Shown here: positions 46,431-57,076 of the stretch, piece after piece
How the letters are laid out: every line of letters starts with the position of its first letter
How positions within the stretch are numbered: the stretch's first letter is position 1
From: Benincasa hispida
Lineage: Eukaryota > Streptophyta > Magnoliopsida > Cucurbitales > Cucurbitaceae
Assembly: GCF_009727055.1 (NCBI RefSeq)
Contig: NC_052350.1
Coordinates: 25,684,093-25,748,092 of the forward strand
DNA length: 64,000 nucleotides
Reading direction: 5' to 3'
Position numbers and translations under genes: made by a program
The notes under the pieces: generated by a model
Told to the model about the DNA's origin: nothing
The model's database searches: none
Seen by the model: the letters and a program-made list of their open reading frames with translations, nothing else

Positions 46431-46744
46431 GATTTTTTAGTCCAAATTTATGTATAATGTTAGTTCAAGGAATCTAAAAGAGAATGAAGTGAAGATGACA
46501 TAGAAAAAGTTGGATATTTTGGCAAACACACAGAGTTTAAAAATACTATGTACAAATTGTGAATGAAATGCTATCAAGAGTTTACTACATTGGAATCTGT
46601 GATGTCAAGCCTTGTCAAACATGCTCATGAAGCTTGTCGCCTTCCAGAGAAAATATCTAAGAGGCCATAAGCACCACCCATAGAGGCTCTGCTTAAGTTA
46701 GTAAATAGAAAAGGGTCAGAGCAAGTTAGAAGTCGGAAAAATTA
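46431..46744. other. No recognisable gene
   Basis: Broken frames only. It may be the beginning of the adjacent Gag remnant. Confidence 0.35.
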
Positions 46745-47125
46745 ATTGGAGGTTTTAATAGAAATCTACCACCTTACTTGGAAGATATGTATTATTATGA
46801 TATCAAAATTGAAGATCAACAGAAGGAAGGAAATGAGCATTCAAAGAGGTATACATATAAAGGTAATACATTTTAACATTCTAATGCTTGGAACAAGGAT
46901 GAATTTGTGAAAAGGAATGAACCAAAAGGAAAGTTTGGAGCTGCCAAAAGAGTGGACGTTGAGAGCTCAGATACTAAAAAGAATGAAACTTCAAAGGAGG
47001 TAAGGGAGGTATCTAGTTCTATTCAATGTTGGAAAAGTAAAGAGTTTGAACATATGAGCAAAGATTATGTCAATAAAAGACTCATGGTGATAAGAATTGA
47101 CATACTTGATTTAGACAATGGTTGA
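46745..47125 (+). pseudogene. Ty3-type Gag remnant with degenerate zinc knuckle
   Basis: The 72-codon frame 46907-47125 is rich in Lys, Glu and Ser and ends with SIQCWKSKEFEHMSKDYVNKR, which lines up with the zinc knuckle and following basic stretch of Ty3 Gag (CFKCKGFGHIARDCPNKR type). Two of the three cysteines of the knuckle are lost. Upstream, FNRNLPPYLEDM and IKIEDQQKE resemble the capsid end. No other part of the element is adjacent. Confidence 0.55.
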
Positions 47126-47279
47126 CAAACAAAGAAGAACTTAAGGTAAACTCCAAAGCTTGATCTTATTCCTTTTACTTGGAGGAGATTCGAAGAAGAA
47201 GTTACTTGTGATGTAGTACCTACAATTCGAGTGATATGTAGTTGGGTCGATCTTGGCAATATGATGGAGTGTCACATAT

Positions 47280-48330
47280 GATGTATTGTTACTACTACAA
47301 AATCTACATTTCTCGACACTTGTAGTTTTTAATTACTTCACATTTCTTTGGAAAAAAAAAGTCAAGTAATGACGTTAGAAAAGAAAATTTCAATTAAAAT
47401 GGTTAAAAAGGCAGAGATGGACGAAATGTTTTGGATATTTTCACGCGAACCATAACTTGACACGTTTTTCAGTCAAGTATAATAAGCTCTTACTTGACAT
47501 GAATAAAATGTCAAGAATAATTGACTTATTATTTTAATGAATTAAAAGGGTTAAATGGCCTAGAGCAACCCCTAAAAATTATCTCAAATGTCTGCCTCCA
47601 AAATCCCCTTCCCGATCTCTCTCACATGCCCGATCTTTCCCTCCCTCAATCCAATCTATCTTTTCCCTCACGTGACGCAACTCTGTCGTTTGTCTCTCTC
47701 ACATTGCCTTTGGTCCAATAAACTTCCCTTCTGAGCTCGATCCGGGAGATCTCGTCGCCATCAGCCACTCACGTGCAGCAATACTGCAATCTTTTTTCCT
47801 CCGGGTTTCGCCGCCAGATCTGTAATTGTTTGCTACTAGTTTCGATGCCAGTCAAGTCAATCCAGCCAGATCCACTTGTCGTCGTCAAGGTCGTCCACGC
47901 TATCGTCGAGGTTCAGCTTTGTAACAGATCTTTTTAAGCACGGGCTTCACTCTATCTCGCCAGATCTGTACTCCATCTCGCTAGAATCTTGTATTTTTAG
48001 GTAAGGTTTTGGTAAGTTTTGTGAGTTTTGATTACTTTAGTGTGTTTCTTGAAAATTTTTGAATACTTATAATTTTTTTACATAAATTGATTGATGCTCT
48101 TTGTGATTCGGCTTTAGATTCAACATTTGGAGAACATTAATATGTTATCCAACAGGTTGATATTGATTTTGGTAAGATTTTCGGTAAGTATATGAGGTAT
48201 ATCTTGTTTGCTGTTGGATATTGGGTTTGTTCCATTGTTGCCCACAATATTTTGGTTGGTGTTGGTGGTTTTACTTGAGGACTTTTGAACACTCAATAAG
48301 TTTTGGCATTGCCTTAGTAATACATATCAC
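47280..48330 (+). other. Possible CACTA element end and untranslated leader
   Basis: CTACTACAAAATCTAC near 47292 resembles the CACTACAAAA terminus of CACTA transposons. Just inside, CTTGAC/GTCAAG words recur (47372, 47455, 47480, 47494, 47509), like subterminal transposase-binding repeats. After this comes a C/T-rich stretch (47570-47990) that looks like a 5' untranslated exon, with TTTTTAGGTAAGG at 47995 as a possible 5' splice site. No coding sequence is recognised and the opposite end was not found. Confidence 0.35.
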
Positions 48331-48412
48331 TTTTTTGATGTTAGATTGAAGTGTTGGAAGGAGTTGACATACCACCAATGCATCATTTGAAGTTGAGGAT
48401 GAGGTGGAGTGA

Positions 48413-50207
48413 TACACGATGATGCTCGAAGCTTAGTTAGAAGAAGAAGAGAATGAAGAAAAAGAAATGGAGGTTCGCCCAGACGCATCACAACCCCAAC
48501 AAACTGATGCAGATGAAGGGCCGTCAAAAAGAAAATTGAGAAAAAGAAAGTTGATTTTGGAAGATGACGAAAAAGAGTATCTTGCACCTGGACCTGAAAG
48601 TGCAACACATGAGGGCAGCTCTGACTCGGGAACAATGGAAAGGGAATTGGAGAGGTATAGGCCTGCATATCAAGGGTAATGCAAGTCTTCCCTTCAAAGA
48701 GAATTAGAAAATGAGCTAACAGAGCTAGCGCGAGAAGTCAGAACATATGAAGGGGGGAAACACAAGGTGACAACCGCGTCACCTAGGAAAACTAAGGGGA
48801 AGAAGCGTAAGTTGAATGACATCGTTACTGAGAAAGGCTTCTTCCCTGAATGCAGCCCATTGCCTGCTTATATAACAGACACTGTGGACGCAATGGGCTG
48901 GCATCAACTTTGCGTTGGCCCACAAGGATTTGGCCCAACCTTGTCCGCCACTTCTATAGTAGTGAGTTTGACGAAGAGAGGAACACAACGCTTGTAGAAG
49001 ACATCTTGGTGCACTTCTCTGCGAACAGAATCAATGAAGTGTTCAATATTGAGAGTAATCCGAATGCAGAAGGGAATAGCATCTTGGAGCAACCAACTCC
49101 CAGCCATTTAGAAGATGCATTACAAGTGGTGGCGAAACCTAAAAGCAATTGGAAATTTCAAGAAAAAGAGTAATGATTTTAGCTTCTAAGAACCTCACAC
49201 CGGACGCAAACCTATGGTTGTATTTGATTAAGAACCGTATCATGCCAACAACGCATGATGAAACGGTCTCAAGAGAACGCATCTTGGCCATCTACTGCAT
49301 CATGTAACGCATCCCCCTCGACATAAGGAGGATAATTGTGGATCAGATTAAGGCCATCAAAGCAAAACCACGTGGCCAACTTTATTTCCCTTGGCTGATT
49401 TGTGTGTTGTGTGAACACAGGGGCATCCCTCTGGGTGATGAATATGAGGACATCGATGGTCTCATGGACATTAAATTAATTAGGTGTTTGTTTTACGGTT
49501 CGCCAAATCAACCTGCCCTACCTCCTAAAACTGCGGCAGCAAAACCTCGCTCCTCCCAACGCTCCCTCAAAAGAAGTTGCGTCTGGATTATTGAACACAG
49601 TGATGATGCTTCAGAAGATGAACAAAGATATGAAGTGGAGCATGTGTTGATAGAAGAAGAAGCACGACCAAACTTGAACCTGCCTCTTCCATACTCACCC
49701 TTGGCCTCACAAGAAGACAAGATTCTTAATCTAACGCAACACAACGACACCAAATTAGATCAAGAAAGAAACCCTTAACCCTCTTCGTTCCCCCTTACCA
49801 TCTCCAATTCTAACCTTTATCCTTCCTCCAAGTATCTTTGAAGCAATTGAGTTAGGGACAAGTAACACAAGAAACTCAAAAGTCCCAGTTGGAAGAACTG
49901 AGGAACCAACACCATCGTAAACAAGCACCAATCTTGATGAGTTGAAGGCGTTCATTAGCGATCAACTCAAACCATTGGTTGCGTCCATCGAAACACTTCA
50001 GCATCAGAATAGAGTTCTAAGGGACTATATGTGGCAGCAAACAAGAAGTATGTAGGATCAGTTCGTCTTTACAATGCAATATATCAACTAGGTCCTAATA
50101 GGGATGTTTGCCTTGCCACCTCTACCTGCCCACCTAATGAACCCTTTGCGCTTCATGGATGAAGACCCTTCAAATGAAAGCAAGGATGACGCACCAGCAC
50201 AGTAAAA
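48413..50207 (+). pseudogene. Putative plant transposon protein (broken frame)
   Basis: Four plus-strand frames (48467-48679, 48767-48997, 48850-49173, 49338-49778) are pieces of one protein. It has an acidic and Lys-rich start (GPSKRKLRKRKLI), then ECSPLPAYITDTVDAMGWH, a central part ending with LWLYLIKNRIMPTTHDETVS and ERILAIYCIM, and RGQLYFPWLICVLCEHRGIP with an acidic tail to a TAA at 50205-50207. This order fits the Pfam 'putative plant transposon protein' domain (identified from memory), a Gag-like protein of non-autonomous Athila-type elements. One frameshift separates the second and third frames. A stop in CIM-TAA at 49303-49305 and an earlier TAA at 48677 break it. The function is unknown even for intact members. 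Confidence 0.6.
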
Positions 50208-51860
50208 AAATTTGGGGGTGTTGGTTATTTCGTTTTGTCCATTGACCTTTTGTATTAATTTGTTTTGTTTTTGTTATTCCATAGCTGGTCTATCAATGAA
50301 ATGAATGAAATTGCTATAATTTTTCATCCTTGCATTTGTCTTTAGCATACCTTTTTTGTTCTTTGGGTATTTTTCTTGTCTCGTGCTCTATTTTACCTCA
50401 ATGATATTACTAATATACGAAATTTATAAATACAGAGTAGGCGTTAAGAAAATCAACCAACTCTGAACTTTTCTAAAAAGCCAAGTACATGCTTTCTTTC
50501 TGATGCATGCAAGCCACAAATCAATCTCCTTTTGAAATTCTCAAAGCCTTTTCGAAATTTTGTTTCTCTTTTAGCAATGAGTATTTTGCTAATCTCTAAA
50601 ATTTTGGGGTGAGGGAAGTCCGAGTTAAGACACATTAATCAAATAAATTCAACAAAATATTAAAGAGAAGAAACAAAATAGAAAGATGTAATACGCAAAC
50701 TCCTTTGCCAATACTTTATAAAAGAAAAACCTCAAATTGGCAAGAGTCAGATTGGAACAGGCACTTACCGTAGTTGGATGCTCGCATGACATCCGTGGGG
50801 GCAAACCAAAACAAAGTTAAGTCTCCTGGACCAATGCATCCCAAAACTCCACTATCTAGCTTAAAGAAACTGTATCTTGAAACGCATACATGCTTAAATA
50901 TGAGTTTAGTTGTAAATGGCTCTCACCTGTAGTTGGTTGCTCGCATGACACCCAAGGAGGGAAGCCAAAACGAAAGTGGGATACCTGGAACAATACATGG
51001 GTGGTCCAGAATTCATATTTTCTGACCTACATCCTGTTTTAAAAAGAAAGCATCTGACGCATTGCTAGTTTAGAAAAAATGAAAAATGTTTTGAGAAGCG
51101 AAAGGAGTTGTTGACAAAAGGCTTGCTGCACTGGTTTAGAAAAGAACCAAACATACGTTACATTTGACAAAAGGCTTACCTTTGTTTTCCCATGTCCAAC
51201 GCTCATATGCTTCTCGAATAATTCAGCAGCATTTGGAGCTAGAATGGGAGGATAGACCTCCATCAGGACAAAGCGAAGGTCATCGATTATATGTTGATGG
51301 TGTTTTTCCATGAAGTGTAGTTCTCGCTCGTTAATTTATCAGCGGCGAGTAGATTTAAGGTCGCATAAGTCATTGTGAAAAATGTTTGCTGAAACCCCCA
51401 AATTATTTATTACTAGTTTATTTGCATTAAACCAACAAGACAACCAATCAATTTTAGCAAAATAGTTTAATGTATCCTAAGTGAAATTTATTTTGCAATG
51501 ATGTTTTAGTGAGGCAAAACAAAAGTCACTGATAACTTGTAGAAATACAAGTTATTGTCTCTCAACAGTTCGAACAATTAGGGTTTTTAATGATAAAATC
51601 TCGTCATTCTTGGAGAAAACGCATGGAATTACTCGAGCACTACCAAACTCATACAAAAGAGTGTTTATTACTGAAAGCTGCGTCACTAACGCATAATATT
51701 CCAAGATTTCAACGAAGATTCTAAGTGTTGTAGGCAACGTCAACATATGAACATGCGTCGGAGCGATTTCAACGACACAAAGGTTCATTGACTCGTGCTG
51801 TTTGTGTCAAATCACCACTTGATAGATGTTACAAAGACACATGCGGGCAATAGGATAGAC
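50208..51860 (+). other. 3' region of the same Athila-like element
   Basis: A PPT-like TTTGGGGGTG (50211-50220) follows the stop at once. Then come about 550 bp of AT-rich DNA and two copies of the 48-bp block (50769-50816, 50928-50976), as in Ath-1 and Ath-2. Weak open frames on the minus strand (51039-51311, 51552-51788) show no recognisable motif and lie in CGCAT-rich DNA. No LTR could be delimited. Confidence 0.5.
50769..50976 (+). repeat. Paired 48-bp Athila 3' block, pair 2
   Basis: 50769-50816 reads CGTAGTTGGATGCTCGCATG, then ACATCCGTGGGGGCAAACC and AAAACAAAG. 50928-50976 starts TGTAGTTGGTTGCTCGCATG and ends AAAACGAAAG. Spacing 159 bp, same orientation. Confidence 0.88.
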
Positions 51861-51862
51861 GC

Positions 51863-52032
51863 TGGCTGACATCCGTGGCATCAGCCCATCATATTACATG
51901 AACAAGATTAGGCTAGAAGAGGAGAAGACTGAATCAATTGAGCCTCAACGCAGGCTAAATCCCATAATGAAGAAAGTGGTAAAGAAAGAGATCATTAAGT
52001 GGCTGGACGCAGGAGTAATATATCCCATCTCC
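51863..52032 (+). pseudogene. Athila pol scrap before RT
   Basis: The plus strand reads through LNPIMKKVVKKEIIKWLDAG and VIYPISDN, the conserved entry to Athila reverse transcriptase (compare 3650-3800 in Ath-1), after GISPSYYMNKIRLEEEK. It is cut off at about 52032 by an LTR relic. Confidence 0.75.
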
Positions 52033-52040
52033 GATAATAT

Positions 52041-52602
52041 CAAGCATCGCCTAGCAACGATTGAGTGAACTATCTTATTTTTCCAATGTGGACTTCGTTT
52101 TCTTCGGAAAACTCACTAAGAACAACACGAACAACTAAAAAATTTAAATACAGACTTATCATAATTAAACGCCCCAAAAACATGGGCACTTACAAACCAA
52201 ATTGTAAATTGAAAGTAATAAATCTATACAGTTCAATCCTGAAAACATCCAATAATTGCAGAACCATACATTCCACAGAACATTCATTACATGAATTACA
52301 TCATGCAAAATTTCACCAAAAGACTGTAAAATTAAACTAAAATTTTGGAAAAATTTGGGCCAGAAACCTGTATCTGATACCCTTATGTGTATCTCTATCA
52401 CTCGTGAAAAACACACCCAGGGAAGAAGGAGAACAATCCATTTTTCTTCCCACTACCACGTTTTCAAGAGAAAAGAAGGGACAAAGGGAGTTACAACTCC
52501 CTCCCAAAAAGATTTGAAATAAATTAAAATAAATTAATTTATTTTCATAAATCAATATATATTTATATGATAACTACCTTATCATATAATATATAGTAAT
52601 AC

Positions 52603-52634
<32 letters not shown>

Positions 52635-53117
52635 TAAACAATATGTTATATCAAATATAACAAATAACCTATAGGTTCTATATTGTATCAAATACAATAT
52701 AACCTACTGTTTCTATTCTCTCAACAATGAAATTTAATATAAATCTTATCTATATTAAATTTAATTATATGAATCAAATTCATATAATTAATATTTGAAT
52801 TATATTCAAATGTTTATTTCCTCTCAAATAAAATTTATATTATAATGTATCAAATACATTATAGCAATTATATCATCTATATAATTAGATTAAATTAATT
52901 ATATCATATATAATTAATTTCCTCATTTAATTTGAACAATTCAAACTAATCCAAAAATTGATTCTCATTAATTCTCGTTGAGTTACAGAGGGGACCTCAT
53001 GGACCTGTAGCTTGAAGTTTCAACAGTATGTGAATAATTAATTAAACTCCTTTAATTAAATTATTCACCATATGTTAACTGTAGGGCACTCCAATAAAGA
53101 CCGACAACTGCTTAAAA
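52041..53117 (-). repeat. Truncated 2-kb-type copia LTR relic
   Basis: Minus-strand similarity to the LTRs of Cop-2 and the solo LTRs: GAGGGGACCTCATGGACCTG near 52985-53004, TTAACTGTAGGGCACTCC near 53074-53091 and GACCGACAACTGC at the end, where Cop-5 sequence takes over. About half an LTR is present. It may be the remains of the element that recombined with Cop-5. Confidence 0.7.
52611..52634. repeat. AT dinucleotide repeat
   Basis: An uninterrupted run of about twelve AT units inside the LTR relic. Confidence 0.95.
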
Positions 53118-53384
53118 CTCATGGACCAAATCAATGATGGCTAGTCGTTATAGGAACAAGAGTTGTTCTAGTATTAATGACTGGTGAGAATGTCTCAATT
53201 AAGAGGAGGGATAAATTGACTACCCTTTGGGGGTTTTTGTCCTAAACCTTTGAAGCGTCATTGCGAAACTAGATGTCACACAAGGTTTATTTTAGTTTTG
53301 CTAAACCATATTGGATGTTGTATGTATTTCAATAAGTATTTGCTTAAAACCTAATGCAGGTCAATGTGTTTGTTTTTTCAGCAT
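53118..53384 (+). other. Cop-5 leader remnant
   Basis: Non-coding. It ends with TTTGTTTTTTCAG just before the Gag start region, reminiscent of a 3' splice site. The similar position in Cop-1 also has TTTTCAG. Confidence 0.5.
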
Positions 53385-53387
53385 CAT

Positions 53388-53860
53388 GAATGTTTTTTCC
53401 ATTAAATACCTCTAATTTGACCAATTACATACAGTGGAAATAGTCCGTTAAATATATTTCATGGTAAACGACCTCGAGTTTGTCATGGTTGACGTGTGGA
53501 TGAAGGTTAATTCATTGGTCCGACTTCACATATTGGCTAGCATATCTGATGCTTTGGCCAAAAGGGTTGAGAACATGGTCATTGCACGTGTGATCATGGA
53601 CATGTTGCAAAAATTATTTGAACGTCAGTTCTTACTTTTTTAGCACAAAGGGATGGATGACAAAGAAACCAATAGTGTCAGTTTCCAAGTTAATCTCCAA
53701 TTAGAGAAAGCAAGTGTTGCTGACTCTGATGAATTTCATCAACGAGAAGTGTTCTCTGAAATGCAACTTGGAATTTATTTAGGTTCTAATATTTATCCCA
53801 CTACTCTCTAAAAGAGGAAGAAATCTAAAGACAGTAACTGTGATTTATTGGTCTTGGAGA
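53388..53860 (+). pseudogene. Cop-5 Gag remnant
   Basis: The frame 53461-53643 contains VRLHILASISDALAKRVENM and ARVIMDMLQKLF, the copia Gag (UBN2-type) helices. The start ATG near 53388 is in a shifted frame. The second half of Gag is shortened and frameshifted: after a stop at 53641 only scattered pieces remain, such as VSFQVNLQLE. The zinc knuckle was not found. The protease follows. Confidence 0.75.
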
Positions 53861-54300
53861 CGTGTTTGGTAGAGAATGATGATTCTGCCTAGATACTTGA
53901 TTCAAGTGCTACTAATCACATAAGTTCCTCTTACCAAGGATTTAGTTCCTGGAAAATGTTGTCGTAGGGAGAGTTGACTCTTCGAGTCGATACTGGTAGG
54001 TTGTTTCAGCTATACAGTAGGCAGACTGAAGTTAATTTTGGACAAGAAACGTTATCTTTTACTGAATAATACTTTTGTAGTTTCTCATATCAAGAGAAAC
54101 TTAATCTCGGTTTCTTGTCTCATTGAATAAGGTTATACTGTCTCCTTTTCTGAGAGTAAAGTGTTTATTTTCAAGAATGGTATGGAGATTGGTATTGGTT
54201 CAATGGAAAATAACTTATATATACTAAGGTCATTAGTCATAAAAGCCTTGTTTAATACTGAAATGTTCAATATAGCGACAAAAACAAAAAGACCAAAGGT
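53861..54300 (+). pseudogene. Cop-5 protease
   Basis: LETCLVENDDSA, a TAG (53890-53892, Trp in relatives), then ILDSSATNHIS: the aspartic protease motif DSGATNH with Gly changed to Ser. NLISVSCLIE and the ENNLYILR-like segment toward 54230 close the domain, as in Cop-1 on the other strand. Frames shift twice. Confidence 0.8.
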
Positions 54301-55160
54301 TTCTCCTAAGGAAAATGCCCATCTTTAGCATCTAAGGTTAGGTCACATCAACCTCAATAGGATTGAGAGTTTGATGAAATGTGGACTTATAAAGAGTTTA
54401 GAAGAAAATTACTTGTTGGTATGTGAATCATGCCTTGAAGGCAAGATGACCAAACGACCTTTTATTGGAAAAGGTTATAAAGCCAAGGAAACCTTGGAGC
54501 TTATACATTCAGACCTCTGTGGTCCAATAAATGTTAGAGCTCGAGGTGGGTATGAATATTTCATCTCTTTCATAGATGATTATTCAAGGTACGAGTATCT
54601 CTACCTAATGCAACGTAAGTTTGAAGCTTTTGACAAGTTCAAGGAGTATAAGTTTGATGTTGAAAACTTGTTAGATAAGAAGATAAAAACACTATGATCT
54701 TATCGTGGTGGAGAGTATATAGACCTCGAATTTTAGAACTATATGATAGAACATGGAATCACGTCCCAACTCTCAGCCCCAGGTACAACTCAGTAGAACG
54801 GTGTATCAGAAAGGAGAAACAGAACCTTGTTGGATATGGTTCGGTCTATGATGAGTTATACTCATCTTCTAGACTCATTTTGGGGATTTGCAGTGGAGAC
54901 TGCATGTTACATTCTGAACAACGTTCCCTCAAAAAGTGTTTCTGAAATACCTTGTGAGCTGTGGAGAGGCCGTAAAGGTAGTTTACACCACTTCAGGATT
55001 TGGGGATATTCGACCCACGTGCTTGTGGCTAACCCGAAGAAGTTGGAACTGCATTTGAAAATTTTCCTCTTTTTAGGCTACCCCAAGGAAATGAGGGGTG
55101 GATACTTCTATGATCCGAGTGAGAACAAAATTTTGTGTCGACAAATGCTATCTTCTTGAA
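54301..55160 (+). pseudogene. Cop-5 pre-integrase and integrase
   Basis: Pre-integrase L-stop-HLRLGHINLNRI (TAG at 54326-54328 for Trp), then the frame 54371-54697 with CESCLEGKMTKRPFIGKGYK, ELIHSDLCGPINVRARGGYE and FISFIDDYSRY, bearing the first catalytic Asp. The second Asp region (GGEYIDLEF) follows a frameshift. TAG at 54794-54796 breaks the QQNG motif. 54827-55159 continues with LDMVRSMMSY, SFWGFAVETACYILNNVPSK, HHFRIWGYSTHVLV and GGYFYDPSENKI, the core end and GKGY-type tail region. Dead, but order and length are normal. Confidence 0.87.
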
Positions 55161-56260
55161 AGAATACCACATTAAGGATCATAAACCACGAAGTAAACTT
55201 GTTTTACATGAGATTTCTAATGAAACTACGGAGGGTTGAACAAGAGTTGTTGAACAGACTGATTAATCAACAAGAGTTGTTAAGGTCGGTTCATCTAGTC
55301 AACCATCTTAAGAGTTGAGACTGTCTTGATGTAGTGGGAGGGTTATGAATCCATCAGATCGCTACGTGGGTTTGACTGAAGCCCAAAACATCATTTCTAA
55401 TGATGGGGTCGAGGATCCATTGTTTTTTAAGCAAGCAATGAAGGATGCTGACAAAGATGAGTGGAGTAAGGACATGAACCAAGAAATGGAGTCTATGTAC
55501 TTCAATAAAGTCTGTGAACTTGTGGAACAGCCTGATGGGGTAAAACCTATAGGGTGGTGGATCTACAAGTGAAAATGAGGTTAGATGGAAAGATGAAGAC
55601 CTTTAAGGCTAGACTCGTGGAAAAGGGTTATACCTAGGTCGAGAGAGTGGACTATGAGAAACTTTTTTACCTGTTATCATGTTGAAGTCTATCAGGATAC
55701 TCCTGTCCATAGCCACATTTCATGATTATGAGATATGGCAAATAGACATCAAGACAACCTTTCTTAATGGTAATCTTTAGGAGACCATCTACATGGCTCA
55801 AACAGAGGGGTTCATTGTTCCAGATCAAGAGCAAAGAACAAGCTTAAGAGGTCCATTTATGGGCTGAAACAATCGTCTAGATCATGGAACATTAAATTTG
55901 ACAGTGCGGTCAAATCGTTTGGCTTTGATCAGAACGTTGATGAGCCTTGTGTTTACAAGAAAATCATCAATAGCTCAGTAGCTTTTCTGGTACTGTATAT
56001 GGATGATATCCTACTCATTGCAATGATGTAGGCTTTCTGACTGACATTAAAAAGTGGCTAGCTGCCCAATTCCAAATGAAAGATTTGGGAGAGGTGCAGT
56101 ATGTTTTAAGGATCCAGATCATTCGGGATTGTAAGAACAAGAGGTTAGCCTTGTCTCAGGCATCATACATAGATCAAATGTTGATCAAGTACAGGATGTA
56201 GAATTCCAAGAGTGGTTTATTACACTTCTGGCATAGAATTCAAAGGATCAGTGTCCTAAG
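55161..56260 (+). pseudogene. Cop-5 reverse transcriptase
   Basis: 55345-55572 has EDPLFFKQAMKDADKDEWSK and MNQEMESMYFNKVCELVEQP, the RT entry. TAG at 55635-55637 replaces Gln in KGYTQ. YEIWQIDIKTTFLNGNL, PEGFI and SIYGLKQ follow. The catalytic motif reads YMDDILLI with both Asp present. AAQFQMKDLGEVQYVLRIQI closes the palm. Several frameshifts. It matches Cop-2 closely, confirming a shared lineage. Confidence 0.87.
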
Positions 56261-56962
56261 ACACCTCAAGAGGTTAAGGAGATGAGATGGATTCTCTATG
56301 CTTTGACTGTTGGAAGCTTAATGTATGCAATGTTATGTACTAGGCCTGACATTTGCTATGTAGTAGGGATTGCCAGTCATTATAAATCCAATCCAGGATT
56401 AGATCACTAGACAACGGTCAAAACGATCCTCAAGTATCTTCGAAGAACGAGGGACTACATGCTTGTGTATGGAGATAAGGATTTGACCCTTACAGGATAC
56501 ACAGACTCTGACTTTCATACTGATAGAGATTCTCGAAAATCGACATTAGGATCAGTGTTCACTATGAATGGAGAGGTTGTAGTTTAGCGAAGCATCAAGC
56601 AAGGATGCATCACGGTCTCCACTATGGAAGCCGAATATGTAGCCGCTTGTGAAGCTGTTTGGCTTAGGAATTTATTTAAAGATTTGGAAGTTGTTCCAAA
56701 TATGTCTTTGTCGATCACTCTCTATTGTGATAACAACGAGGCTGTGGAAAATTCAAAGAAACCTCGGAGCCATCGTAGAGGCAAGCATATAGAACAAAAA
56801 TATCATTTGATCAAGGAGATTGTGCACCGCGGTGATGTGATAGTCACGAAGATCGCATCGGAGCACAACGTTGCTGATCCGTTTACAAAAGCTCTCACGG
56901 CTAAAGTGTTTGAGTGTCATCTGGAGAGTCTGGGTCTACAGGACCTGCGGCATCTTGTCTAA
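56261..56962 (+). pseudogene. Cop-5 RNase H
   Basis: The connection with YALTVGSLMYAMLCTRPDIC and LKYLRRTRDYML is followed by YTDSDF and a TAG at 56585-56587 where the Trp before RSIKQ stood. 56624-56962 is an uninterrupted 112-codon end: MEAEYVAACEAVWLRNLFKD, ITLYCDNNEAVENS, HRRGKHIEQKYHLI, ASEHNVADPFTKAL and a natural stop. The acidic active-site residues of this half are present. The polypurine tract follows about 100 bp later. Confidence 0.9.
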
Positions 56963-57063
56963 GGAAACTTGGAGATGATACTGGGGTATAGAGTATGCCT
57001 TAGTTTATTGTATATTGTTCTTGTCTTTTCATGTATTGTACATTAGTCTCCCAAGGAATTAGG

Positions 57064-57076
57064 AGAAGTGGGAGAT
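57064..57076 (+). promoter_or_regulatory. Cop-5 polypurine tract
   Basis: AGAAGTGGGAGAT lies directly before the LTR start TGTTGG, the priming site for second-strand synthesis. Cop-2 has ACAAGTGGGAGAT at the same place. Confidence 0.9.

Noticed and set aside
51039..51788. Two minus-strand frames of 90 and 78 codons
   Set aside because: No recognisable family, opposite strand to the surrounding element, in CGCAT-rich non-coding DNA.
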